This document shows positions 7,554-15,098 of a DNA stretch of 25,471 nucleotides, one piece after another. This stretch comes from FEB-35 sp050263095 (lineage in GTDB: Bacteria > Desulfobacterota > Deferrimicrobia > Deferrimicrobiales > Deferrimicrobiaceae): positions 1 to 25,471 of the forward strand of contig JBLNEW010000090.1 in assembly GCA_050263095.1 (NCBI GenBank). Direction: 5' to 3'. The stretch's first letter is position 1. Each line of letters starts with the position of its first letter. The position numbers and the translations under genes were made by a program. Below the pieces are notes generated by a model. That model ran no database searches and was not told where the DNA came from. It was given only the letters and a program-made list of their open reading frames with translations.

Positions 7554-9267
7554 ATCCGTACTCCTTTGCGATTGCGCCGAGGAATGCAGTCAGGGCGGCC
7601 TCCTGCGATACTTCATCCTCGTGCGCCTTCTTCCATTGCGCCGCCCTGCGATCTTCCGGGTCGCGCATGAGTATATCGTCGACTATCCTGCGGGCCGTGT
7701 CCCTCTCGCCCTGCTCCCAGTACACGTCGGCCATGGTGATCGTGCGTACCGGCGGCGCGCCTGCTTCGGCTTCCATGGCGGGAGCGGCGCCTGCCGGAGC
7801 GCCCTGCGGCATGTCGGCCGGGCGGATCGCGAACGCCCCCTCCGGCAGGAGGATGACGTCCTCAAGCGGCTCCGGAGGGGCATCGCCGGACCTTCGGGGC
7901 GCGTTGTGGAGATCCTCCTCTATCTCGCGGGCCATGCGCTGCGCGCGCGCATCGGCCGGATACTGCTGCAGCGCCTCCTTGATCATCTCCCACGCGGCGG
8001 CGTGCTTGCCGGCGCGCCTGTAGGCGTCCGTCAGAAGGACCATGGCCGTCAGGTCGCTCGGATTGGAGCCCACCCTCGCTTCCAGGAGCGCAGTCGCTTC
8101 CTCGAGCCCCCCCCGCTCCATCCTTTCCTGCAGCTCGCGCACGGAGGCCGAATCGATGCCCGTCTCTCGCCCCCTCCGCAGAATTTCGGCGCGTATCGCC
8201 GGCAGCTCCTTGCGCAGGAGCGACAGCGGCGTGCGCGAAAGACGGCAGGATCCGGGAGCGGTCACCATCGGCAGGTCCACGTCCGACAGGACCCGCTTCT
8301 TGTCCATGCCGACCGCCGAGGCGATCGAGGACAGCGCCAGGCCTGGATCGTCGAGGGCAAATCCCATTTCCCGCAACAGGGTGAACAGCCTCTCCTCCAG
8401 CGCCGGGGGCATGATGCCCTGGCGGCGCGCGAAGATCGCCTCCCAGGCAAGCCCCATCGCCACGGCCTCTCCGTGCAGCAGGGCTCCATAACCGGAAGAC
8501 TGTTCGATGGCATGCCCGATCGTGTGACCGAGGTTCAGTATGCGGCGTACGGACGACTCCTTTTCGTCCTTCACGACGATCGACGTCTTGAAGGCGACGG
8601 AACGCCGTATGACGTCGTGCCACTCGCGCCCTGACATGGACTTCCATCCGGCGCCCTTGGCGCACAGCGTCTCCCACAGGGCGGCGTCGCCCGCAAGGGC
8701 GCACTTGACCACTTCGGCCATGCCTGCGCGAAGGTTCCGGTCGTCCAGCGTGCGCAGGAATCCGTGGTCTATGAATACCGCCCGCGGCTGGTGGAACGAT
8801 CCGACGAGGTTCTTTCCCTCCTGCAGGTTGAATCCCGTCTTCCCTCCCACGCTGCTGTCCACCTGCGACAGAAGCGTGGTCGGGACCTGGATGTAGGGGA
8901 TGCCGCGCAGATAGGTTGCGGCCGCGAAGCCTGCGAGGTCACCGACGACCCCGCCGCCGAAAGCCACAATCAGCGCCTCGCGGTCGGCGCCGCCGCCCGC
9001 GAGGAAGGCGTAGATGCCGCGGACCGTTTCCCAGGTCTTCGACTCCTCGCCGGGCTCGATATCGTGGACGTGGTGAGGGATCCCGATGAGCCACCTCCGG
9101 ATGTCCCCGCCGTAGATCGAGGAAACGTTCCGGTCCGTGACCACGAACACCGAGCCCCCGGGATAGAAGCGGCAGATCCATTCCTGGAACAGGGAATAGA
9201 TGTCTTCCCCGAAAAATATATCGTACGTGCGCTCGCCCAGTTCGACCGTGAGCATATCGGGGTTCAA
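7540..9267 (-). CDS. aroB: 3-dehydroquinate synthase fused to a C-terminal TPR-like region
   Basis: Residues 1 to about 355 form a complete AroB, which converts DAHP to 3-dehydroquinate with NAD and zinc. The NAD-binding 'GGGVVGDLAGFAAATYLRG', 'PTTLLSQVDSSVGGKTG', and the metal ligands Glu185 ('AGMAEVVK'), His248 ('LGHTIGHAIE') and His265 ('LHGEAVAMG') are all present. Ordinary AroB is about 360 residues. This one continues in frame for some 215 more: two TPR-like helical pairs (about 375-450), a Pro/Ala linker, then a TPR-like 'MADVYWEQGERDTARRIVDD' (512-531). The start is probably TTG at 9267, overlapping the aroK stop and following a G-rich ribosome site; an in-frame ATG lies at 9255. The unit overlaps the roadblock gene by 14 bases. 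Confidence 0.95.
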   Translation of the reverse strand: MNPDMLTVELGERTYDIFFGEDIYSLFQEWICRFYPGGSVFVVTDRNVSSIYGGDIRRWLIGIPHHVHDIEPGEESKTWETVRGIYAFLAGGGADREALIVAFGGGVVGDLAGFAAATYLRGIPYIQVPTTLLSQVDSSVGGKTGFNLQEGKNLVGSFHQPRAVFIDHGFLRTLDDRNLRAGMAEVVKCALAGDAALWETLCAKGAGWKSMSGREWHDVIRRSVAFKTSIVVKDEKESSVRRILNLGHTIGHAIEQSSGYGALLHGEAVAMGLAWEAIFARRQGIMPPALEERLFTLLREMGFALDDPGLALSSIASAVGMDKKRVLSDVDLPMVTAPGSCRLSRTPLSLLRKELPAIRAEILRRGRETGIDSASVRELQERMERGGLEEATALLEARVGSNPSDLTAMVLLTDAYRRAGKHAAAWEMIKEALQQYPADARAQRMAREIEEDLHNAPRRSGDAPPEPLEDVILLPEGAFAIRPADMPQGAPAGAAPAMEAEAGAPPVRTITMADVYWEQGERDTARRIVDDILMRDPEDRRAAQWKKAHEDEVSQEAALTAFLGAIAKEYGYDLS

Positions 9268-9821
9268 GCCCGCCCCCCTTCCCGCCGGGCGCCGGGCTTC
9301 CTTGCCATCAGGGCAAGGATGCCGTCCGCTATGTCGGGAATCGAACGGTTGTCCGTTTGCACCGTGAAATCGGCCTCCAGGTAGGACGGGCGGCGCCTTT
9401 CCATCAATTCCCGCAGCTTTCCCGCTTCCCTTCCCGCGGGAAACAACGGCCTGGAACGGTCGCCCGAAAGGCGCTCCATGACCGATTCGACGGAGACTTC
9501 AAGGAAAAATACCGGGGCGTACGCCTTGAGCGCGCGCCGGTTCGCCTCGTCGACGAAAGCCCCCCCTCCGGCCGCAACCACCCGCCCTGGCGCCGACACG
9601 GCATCCCGGATCGCCGCCTTCTCCATTTCCCTGAACGCCCCCTCCCCGCAAGAGGCGAAGATCTCCCCGATGCGCCTTCCCGCGGCCGATTCTATCCGTT
9701 CGTCCACGTCCACGAATTCTGCGCCGAGACGCTGCGCCAGGACCTTGCCGACGGAGCTCTTGCCCGCTCCCATGAATCCCACGAGCACCGCTTGCCGCCT
9801 TCGTTCGCCGCCACGCCTCAT
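9264..9821 (-). CDS. aroK: Shikimate kinase
   Basis: This 185-residue enzyme phosphorylates the 3-hydroxyl of shikimate with ATP. The Walker A loop 'GFMGAGKSSVGK' is at residues 15-26, the shikimate-binding Asp in 'FVDVDERIE' at 38-40, 'FREMEK' with Arg64, the 'AAGGGA' substrate loop near 84-88, and the lid 'RSRPLFPAG'. All expected residues are present. The ATG at 9821 overlaps the stop of aroC as ATGA, and its own stop overlaps the aroB start, so aroC-aroK-aroB are translationally coupled. The first ten residues are basic and lie before the first strand, so a slightly later start cannot be excluded. Confidence 0.96.
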   Translation of the reverse strand: MRRGGERRRQAVLVGFMGAGKSSVGKVLAQRLGAEFVDVDERIESAAGRRIGEIFASCGEGAFREMEKAAIRDAVSAPGRVVAAGGGAFVDEANRRALKAYAPVFFLEVSVESVMERLSGDRSRPLFPAGREAGKLRELMERRRPSYLEADFTVQTDNRSIPDIADGILALMARKPGARREGGRA

Positions 9822-11011
9822 CTGGCGCCGATGTCGCGCAGATAATGGCCATAATTATATTGGATTTCCCGCATCGAATCGCCACCGAATTTTTCAAGGA
9901 AAGCATCCGCAACGACTATCCCGACCATCGCCTCCAGGACGACCGAGCAGGCCGGGACCGCGCAGACGTCGCTGCGCTCGCGATGGGCCTCCGCTGGCTT
10001 CCAGTTCCCTATTTTGACCGTGCGCAGGGGCCGGGACTGGGTCGGTATGGGTTTCATCGCTGCGCGCACGACGATGGGCTCCCCGTTGCTCATGCCTCCT
10101 TCAAGGCCACCCGCGCGGTTGGTCCTCCTGTGAAACGGAAGAACAAGCTTTCCCTGGAGCGGATTGCCCCTCTTTCGTCCGGGAAAGACCTCGTCGTGGA
10201 CCATAAGCCCCGGAAGTGCGGAAAGCGCTATGCCTCCTCCGATTTCCACTCCCTTGACGGCCGGGATGCTCATCGCGCCGTACGCGAGCCGGGCGTCCAG
10301 CCTGCGGTCCCAGGAAACGAATGATCCAAGCCCCGGGGGAACGCCCCACGCGATCGCTTCCACCAGCCCTCCGGCGGAAGTCCCCGTTTTCCTCGCCCGG
10401 TCGATAAGCCGCCTGGCGCGCGCCTCGGCGTGCGCGTCGCCCATGCGAAGCTCGCTCTTCTCCGCTCGCGCCGCGTATTCGCGGCTCCCGCCGGCCTCAT
10501 CGGCCACCCGGACGTTTCCGATCGACAGGACTTGCCCCGCGATCGTTATCCCCATGCAGCGCAGGAAAATGCGCGCCAGCGCGGCGGCCGCGACCCGCGC
10601 GGCCGTTTCCCTCGCGCTTGCCCTCTCCAGCACATTGCGAACGTCACTGTGGCCGTATTTCAGCACGCCGGCCAGGTCGGCATGCCCCGGCCTGGCGGTA
10701 GTGAGCGGCGGCACACCCGAGCCCGTCCCGTTCTGCGCCATTTTTTCGCGCCAGTTCACCCAGTCCCTGTTCCGGATCATCAGCGCGACAGGCCCTCCGA
10801 GAGTCCTTCCGAACCGGACCCCGGACAGGAGCTCGGTCTCGTCCCGCTCGATCTTCATCCTGTCGCCGCGCCCGTAACCCGCCTGGCGCCTCGCCAGCTC
10901 CTGGGTGACGTCCTCCGCCCGGACGCCCATGCCGGCGGGCAGGCCTTCCACGATGACGATAAGCGCCGGCCCGTGAGTCTCTCCTGCCGTATGGAAATTC
11001 AGCCGTCCGAT
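9818..11011 (-). CDS. aroC: Chorismate synthase with non-standard start codon
   Basis: AroC converts EPSP to chorismate with reduced FMN. Family marks are 'HTAGETHGPA' near the N-terminus (catalytic His), 'ARRQAGYGRGDRMKIERD', 'TTARPGHADLAG' (second His), 'GMSNGEPIVVRAAMKPI' and the C-terminal 'CAVPACSVVLEAMVGIV'. The body is about 395 residues, normal size. No ATG, GTG or TTG lies between the perfect Shine-Dalgarno GGAGGAGGT (11026-11018) and the GETHG motif. The best-spaced in-frame codon is ATC at 11011, six bases after it. The only standard in-frame start, GTG at 11041, lies inside the terminator stem and encodes the ribosome site itself, so I reject it. CTG at 11002 is another option. 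It overlaps aroK by 4 bases. Confidence 0.93.
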   Translation of the reverse strand: MGRLNFHTAGETHGPALIVIVEGLPAGMGVRAEDVTQELARRQAGYGRGDRMKIERDETELLSGVRFGRTLGGPVALMIRNRDWVNWREKMAQNGTGSGVPPLTTARPGHADLAGVLKYGHSDVRNVLERASARETAARVAAAALARIFLRCMGITIAGQVLSIGNVRVADEAGGSREYAARAEKSELRMGDAHAEARARRLIDRARKTGTSAGGLVEAIAWGVPPGLGSFVSWDRRLDARLAYGAMSIPAVKGVEIGGGIALSALPGLMVHDEVFPGRKRGNPLQGKLVLPFHRRTNRAGGLEGGMSNGEPIVVRAAMKPIPTQSRPLRTVKIGNWKPAEAHRERSDVCAVPACSVVLEAMVGIVVADAFLEKFGGDSMREIQYNYGHYLRDIGAR

Positions 11012-11026
11012 GGAAATACCTCCTCC
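11009..11026 (-). promoter_or_regulatory. Strong ribosome binding site and ATC start of aroC
   Basis: The mRNA reads GGAGGAGGT, then six bases, then ATC. The Shine-Dalgarno is near perfect and correctly spaced for ATC. It begins immediately after the T-tract of the upstream terminator. Either an unusual start codon is used, or ATC is a sequence error or recent mutation of ATG. Confidence 0.6.
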
Positions 11027-11067
11027 AAAAACAAGGAGCACCCGGTCCCCTTTAGACCAGGTGCTCC
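11027..11067 (-). terminator. Intrinsic terminator between pilQ and aroC
   Basis: On the minus strand an 8-bp perfect stem (11060-11067 with 11035-11042) is extended by four more pairs after one mismatch (11055-11058 with 11044-11047), with a 7-base loop. TTGTTTTT follows (11034-11027). It begins 24 bases after the pilQ stop. It should end the pil transcript, at least in part, and abuts the aroC ribosome site. Confidence 0.85.
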
Positions 11068-11091
11068 GGCAAAGATCCGGTTATGCTCCGA

Positions 11092-13365
11092 TCAGGACGC
11101 CTTCGACTGCGCGACCTCCTGCTTCAGTATCTTCGGCGTAATGAATATCAACAGCTCCCTGTTGGTGGACTGGTTGGAGTCGGTCCGGAAGAAATACCCA
11201 AGGATCGGGATCTTGGAAAGCCACGGGACGCCGGACTCCGTCTCCCTGCGGCTGATCTGGAGGATCCCGCCGATTACCGCGGTCTCGCCGTCGCGGACCA
11301 GGACCTCGGTCGTGGCCTTCTTCTTGTTGATCGCCGGCTGGCCGGAAACCCCGACCTCGCCCTGCGAATCGTTTTTCGCCTCCAGCTTCATGATCACGCC
11401 CCCGTCCGGCGTTATGTGGGGGGTCACCTTCAGGCTCAAGGTGGCGTCCACGAACTGCGTGTTGGTGCCGGATGCCGAGACAGTGGAGTACGGGATCTGG
11501 GTCCCCTGCTCGATGGTCGCTTCCTTGTTGTCGATGGTGATTACCTTAGGGGATGATATCACCCTCCCCTTGTTCGAAGCTTCCAGCGCCGACAGCGACA
11601 GGTCCAGCCGCAGGTTGTCCCTCAATATGCCGAAGCTTATCCCGCCGCCGGCGCCCAACCCGATCCTTGCGGGAAGGTTCACGGCGAAGTTGGGAGTAGG
11701 AAGCGTCGGAGAGAACGGAACCAGGCCCGTATTCGTCACCGGAGCTCCGGGCAGGAAAATTCCCGTCGAATCCTGGATCCCCGAAATCCCCACGTTCGAC
11801 CTGCCGGATTTGCCGCTGTACGAGCCGCCCCACTGGACTCCCAACTCCCTCGAGAACGAGGTGTCCACTTCCACGATCCTGGCCTCTATCAGGACCTGCG
11901 GCGTTGCGGTGTCGAGCTTGGCGATCAGCGCCCTTGCCTCTTCGATGTTCTTGGCGAGATCGCGGACCACGATCGTGTTGGTCCGTTCGTCGACCTGGAT
12001 CTTCCCGCCCTCCGACAGGAGGTCCTTTATCTTCGCCTGGAGGTCCGAGGCCTTGGTATAGCTGACCGGGATGGTTACCGTCACCGCTTCGAGCGTCGCT
12101 TTAAGCTTGTCCACTTCTTTCTTCGCGTCAAGACGGGCCCTTTCTTCCGTCCGCAGCGCGGCGAGAGGAGCAATCCTGATCACGTTGCCTTCCTGCTTCG
12201 CTCCCAGCGACTTCGCCTGAAGGACCAGGTCCAGGGCCTGGTCCCACGGCACGTTGACCAGCCGGAGCGTTACTTTACCCTTGACGTCGTCGGAGGTGAT
12301 TATGTTCAGATTGCTCACCTCCGCAATTATTCGGAAAACGTTCTGGAGGTCCGCATCCTTGAAGTCCAGCGAGATCCTCTGCCCGATGTATTTCACCCGG
12401 GATTCCGTGCTGCTCGTCAGGAATCCCAGCTGATTCGCATTGTCGGAAGGGCCGGCCGGGATCCCGTCTTCCGCCGGTCCTGCGGCCTGGGCCGGTTTCG
12501 CCTCAGCCACCCGGGCCACGACTTCGCCCTGCGCCGCGACGGACGCTTTCTTCGGGAACGAGACAAGGACGGCGTCTCCGCGCTTTTCCACCGTATATTG
12601 TGAATCGCCGGCGAAAGTGACGGCGACCGTCACCCCCTTCTTGTCCGCCGCAGGGGCGATCCTGGTTACCGGAATGCCGAGCTTGCGGGCGTCGATCGCC
12701 CGAAGCAGCCCCTTCTCCGCAGTCGCTCCCGGAAACGCCAGCGTGACCCCTCCCTGCTTCTTCCGGACCTGATGGGTTGCGCCGCCGGCGGTCGTTATCA
12801 CCACGTTGGAAACTTCGGGCAGATCCTCCAGGTCTATGCCTACAACGGCCGTCCCCTTCGCGTCCGGCTTCCCCTCCTCGCCGCGGTCAAGGCTTGTCAC
12901 CTTCTCTTCCTGGCCGCCTCCGACCGACACGACGAGCTTCCCCCCCTCCGCCGTAACAAGGAACGGCAATGGGCGGTCCTCCGGGGTTTCCACCAGGATC
13001 CGCAGCTTGTTGTCCTGCTGGGAAAGCTTTACCGCCTTTACCTGCGGCGTGTCGACCGGTATGTCCGATGCGGCGGCTCCCTGGGATATGCCCCACACGT
13101 CGACTACGATCCTGAACGGATCGTTGAGCTTGAAGGAGTTGTAGTTCTCGATTTTACCCTCGACGCTGGCCTCAATGTTGGTGTAGTACGGCGTCTTGGA
13201 GACCGTCAGTTCCTTGATGCTCCCGCCGGGGACGACGGGCGGCTCCTTCTCGGCGGCCGGAAGCCAGGGCGGGACCGCCGCCGCAATCGCCAGCAGGAGC
13301 ATGGCGGCCGGCCAGGCCGGGTTACGCTTGTGTGCCCGCATCCCCCGGGACAGGTTCATCGTCAT
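11092..13365 (-). CDS. pilQ: Type IV pilus secretin
   Basis: PilQ forms the outer-membrane channel through which the pilus passes. The 757 residues begin with a signal peptide (hydrophobic core about 18-36). Two AMIN-type modules follow (about 48-150 and 175-275), thought to bind peptidoglycan. Next are an STN/N0 domain ('RISLDFKDADLQNVFRIIAE', about 330-400), an N1 domain ('IPVSYTKASDLQAKIKDLL', about 430-500), and the C-terminal secretin barrel from 'QVLIEARIVEVD' onward, with 'KVTPHITPDGGVIMKL' and 'PWLSKIPILGYFFR'. All parts of a normal PilQ are there. The ATG at 13365 overlaps the pilP stop as ATGA with GGGAGG just before it; a second ATG two codons later is an equal choice. It is the last gene before the terminator. 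Confidence 0.97.
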   Translation of the reverse strand: MTMNLSRGMRAHKRNPAWPAAMLLLAIAAAVPPWLPAAEKEPPVVPGGSIKELTVSKTPYYTNIEASVEGKIENYNSFKLNDPFRIVVDVWGISQGAAASDIPVDTPQVKAVKLSQQDNKLRILVETPEDRPLPFLVTAEGGKLVVSVGGGQEEKVTSLDRGEEGKPDAKGTAVVGIDLEDLPEVSNVVITTAGGATHQVRKKQGGVTLAFPGATAEKGLLRAIDARKLGIPVTRIAPAADKKGVTVAVTFAGDSQYTVEKRGDAVLVSFPKKASVAAQGEVVARVAEAKPAQAAGPAEDGIPAGPSDNANQLGFLTSSTESRVKYIGQRISLDFKDADLQNVFRIIAEVSNLNIITSDDVKGKVTLRLVNVPWDQALDLVLQAKSLGAKQEGNVIRIAPLAALRTEERARLDAKKEVDKLKATLEAVTVTIPVSYTKASDLQAKIKDLLSEGGKIQVDERTNTIVVRDLAKNIEEARALIAKLDTATPQVLIEARIVEVDTSFSRELGVQWGGSYSGKSGRSNVGISGIQDSTGIFLPGAPVTNTGLVPFSPTLPTPNFAVNLPARIGLGAGGGISFGILRDNLRLDLSLSALEASNKGRVISSPKVITIDNKEATIEQGTQIPYSTVSASGTNTQFVDATLSLKVTPHITPDGGVIMKLEAKNDSQGEVGVSGQPAINKKKATTEVLVRDGETAVIGGILQISRRETESGVPWLSKIPILGYFFRTDSNQSTNRELLIFITPKILKQEVAQSKAS

Positions 13366-13907
13366 TTTCCTCCCGCATTCTGTAACTTCATTGAGGTTTC
13401 CCGCACTACCTTCGCTCCGGTGTAGTCCCGGAAGTCTTCCTTTATGAATATTTCGTCGTCGGTCACGCGCGTGACGGTTCCGCCCCCGCGCCCTATCTTC
13501 GTTCCTTTCGTCACCGTGTACCCTTTCCCTTCCGCGTCCTCGACGAGGGCGAATGCCCCCTTCGGACCCCGGATGACTCCCACGAACTTGAGCTCTCCCA
13601 GGTCGTAACGCTGGAGGGGCGGCACGGAGTCCATCTCGGCGCGCAACGCCCTCGGTTCGACCTTGAGGAAGCGTATGAAGGGGTCCCGTTTCCCCGTCGG
13701 GTTGTAGAAGGCGACTGCCGGCGCCTTTGCCGCCTGGGCATCCGCGGGTTTTGCGGCTTCCGCGGCTGCCGCCTGCGCCTTCGGAACGACTTTCTTCACC
13801 ACCGGCTGCGGAGGCGGCTCATCCTTTGCGCATCCGGCGATCCCTGCGACCAGCGGCGCGGTCGCCGCCAGCAGGACCATCAACGATCTCCTGATCGTCC
13901 GCTTCAT
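13362..13907 (-). CDS. pilP: Type IV pilus assembly lipoprotein
   Basis: PilP links the inner-membrane PilN/PilO complex to PilQ in the periplasm. The 181-residue precursor has a basic N-terminus, a hydrophobic core and a lipobox 'AGIAGC', so Cys26 should be lipidated. A Pro/Ala/Lys-rich flexible linker (about 30-65) leads to 'NPTGKRDPFIRFL', the segment that typically precedes the domain, and a C-terminal beta-sandwich ('GELKFVGVIRGPKGAFALVED', 'YTVTKGTKIGR') that contacts the secretin N0 domain. It overlaps pilO and pilQ by 4 bases each (ATGA). Confidence 0.95.
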   Translation of the reverse strand: MKRTIRRSLMVLLAATAPLVAGIAGCAKDEPPPQPVVKKVVPKAQAAAAEAAKPADAQAAKAPAVAFYNPTGKRDPFIRFLKVEPRALRAEMDSVPPLQRYDLGELKFVGVIRGPKGAFALVEDAEGKGYTVTKGTKIGRGGGTVTRVTDDEIFIKEDFRDYTGAKVVRETSMKLQNAGGK

Positions 13908-14536
13908 TTCGCGGTTCCTTTTCCGGCCGCAGCGCTCTTCCCGGCTCCGGCCGGCTCCTGCTTCGCCTGCTCCATGAACCGGTATGTGGTCGCCGTGCAG
14001 CTCACTTTCACCTGCATGCGGTCTTCCCCGCCGGACCTCGGCCCCGAGAAGGAAATATCCGAAATGTTCACGATGCGCGGAAGGTGGCTGACCTTGTCGG
14101 CGAAGAGAACGAAGCTGTGGTATTCCCCGTCGACGATGATCGAAACGGGGATCTCCGCGTAGAAATCCTTCTTGATCTCCGCCGAGGGGGCGAATTTCAG
14201 GAATTCAAGTCCGGATTCCTTGCCCAGGTCCGAAATGTTCTTGAGCAGGCTGGGGATTTCGGCGGAGTTTGGCAACTGCTCCAGGAGCAGGGCAAGCTGC
14301 TCCTCCAGCCTGCGGACTTCGGCCTTGAATGCCGGCAGGTTCTGGGCTATCGCCGCCTGCGTCTTTATTTCGTGCTCGAGCTCGCCCAGCTTCTTCTCCA
14401 GTTCCGCCATCCGGACGGCCGCGGCGGCGTAATACAGATAGTAGTATCCGACCACCATCATGAGGCACGTCAGCACGACCAGGAACACCTTCTGTTTAGG
14501 CGGGACCCGGCCCAGGTCTCCGAGTTTCAGCGCCAT
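13904..14536 (-). CDS. pilO: Type IV pilus inner-membrane alignment protein PilO
   Basis: PilO pairs with PilN to form the inner-membrane part of the alignment complex. The 210-residue protein has a short cytoplasmic tail, one transmembrane helix ('VFLVVLTCLMMVVGYYYLYY', about 17-36), a coiled coil (about 42-90, heptads of Leu/Glu/Lys), and a ferredoxin-like periplasmic domain from about 95 ('LLKNISDLGKESGLEFL'). The C-terminal tail is rich in Gly, Ala and Lys. Order, size and topology match PilO. The ATG at 14536 follows GAGGTG and is 13 bases after pilN. Confidence 0.95.
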   Translation of the reverse strand: MALKLGDLGRVPPKQKVFLVVLTCLMMVVGYYYLYYAAAAVRMAELEKKLGELEHEIKTQAAIAQNLPAFKAEVRRLEEQLALLLEQLPNSAEIPSLLKNISDLGKESGLEFLKFAPSAEIKKDFYAEIPVSIIVDGEYHSFVLFADKVSHLPRIVNISDISFSGPRSGGEDRMQVKVSCTATTYRFMEQAKQEPAGAGKSAAAGKGTAK

Positions 14537-14549
14537 CCCGTCACCTCGC

Positions 14550-15098
14550 TCACGCGCCCTTTCCTTGGGAAACCGCTTGGAACTTAAGGTTGAACTTCAT
14601 CAGCTTGACGCCCATCACCGTTGTCTGTTCCGCCGATCCCAGCTCCACGCCCTGGAAACGCCCGGTCTGGCCCAGGGCCGTCATGAAATTTGCGATCGTA
14701 TGGTTGTTCAAGGCGATCCCCGAAAGGGTGATCCTGCCGCTCTTGACGTCAAGCTGGTCGATCCAGCATTTCTCGGGAATAGAGGCCGAAATCGCCTCGA
14801 ACACCTTCACGGGAGCGGTCCTGTCCGTCTGCAGGTTCGATATGATGTCCACCTTCTGCTGGAGCTCGGCCTTCCGCAGCTTGAACTTCTCGACCTCCCC
14901 GATCTCTTTCTTCAGGCGCGCGATCTCGGTGGTGGCCTTCTGTATGTTCGCCTGGAGCGTCTCTATCCGGTTGGAGATCATATGGTGGTACGCGAACAAC
15001 CCCGCCAGGGTCAGCAGCGGGACGATAAGGTACACGAAATTGAGGTTAAGCTCCCTGCGCTTCTTCCTCTTCCCCCGGATCAGGTTTATCCGGATCAT
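14550..15098 (-). CDS. pilN: Type IV pilus inner-membrane protein PilN
   Basis: This 182-residue protein starts 'MIRINLIRGK', the conserved cytoplasmic peptide by which PilN docks into a groove of PilM. A basic stretch, one transmembrane helix (about 20-38) and a coiled coil (about 42-80) follow, and then a periplasmic domain ('LGQTGRFQGVELGSAEQT'). It overlaps pilM by 4 bases (ATGA), which fits production of PilM and PilN in matched amounts. Confidence 0.95.
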   Translation of the reverse strand: MIRINLIRGKRKKRRELNLNFVYLIVPLLTLAGLFAYHHMISNRIETLQANIQKATTEIARLKKEIGEVEKFKLRKAELQQKVDIISNLQTDRTAPVKVFEAISASIPEKCWIDQLDVKSGRITLSGIALNNHTIANFMTALGQTGRFQGVELGSAEQTTVMGVKLMKFNLKFQAVSQGKGA

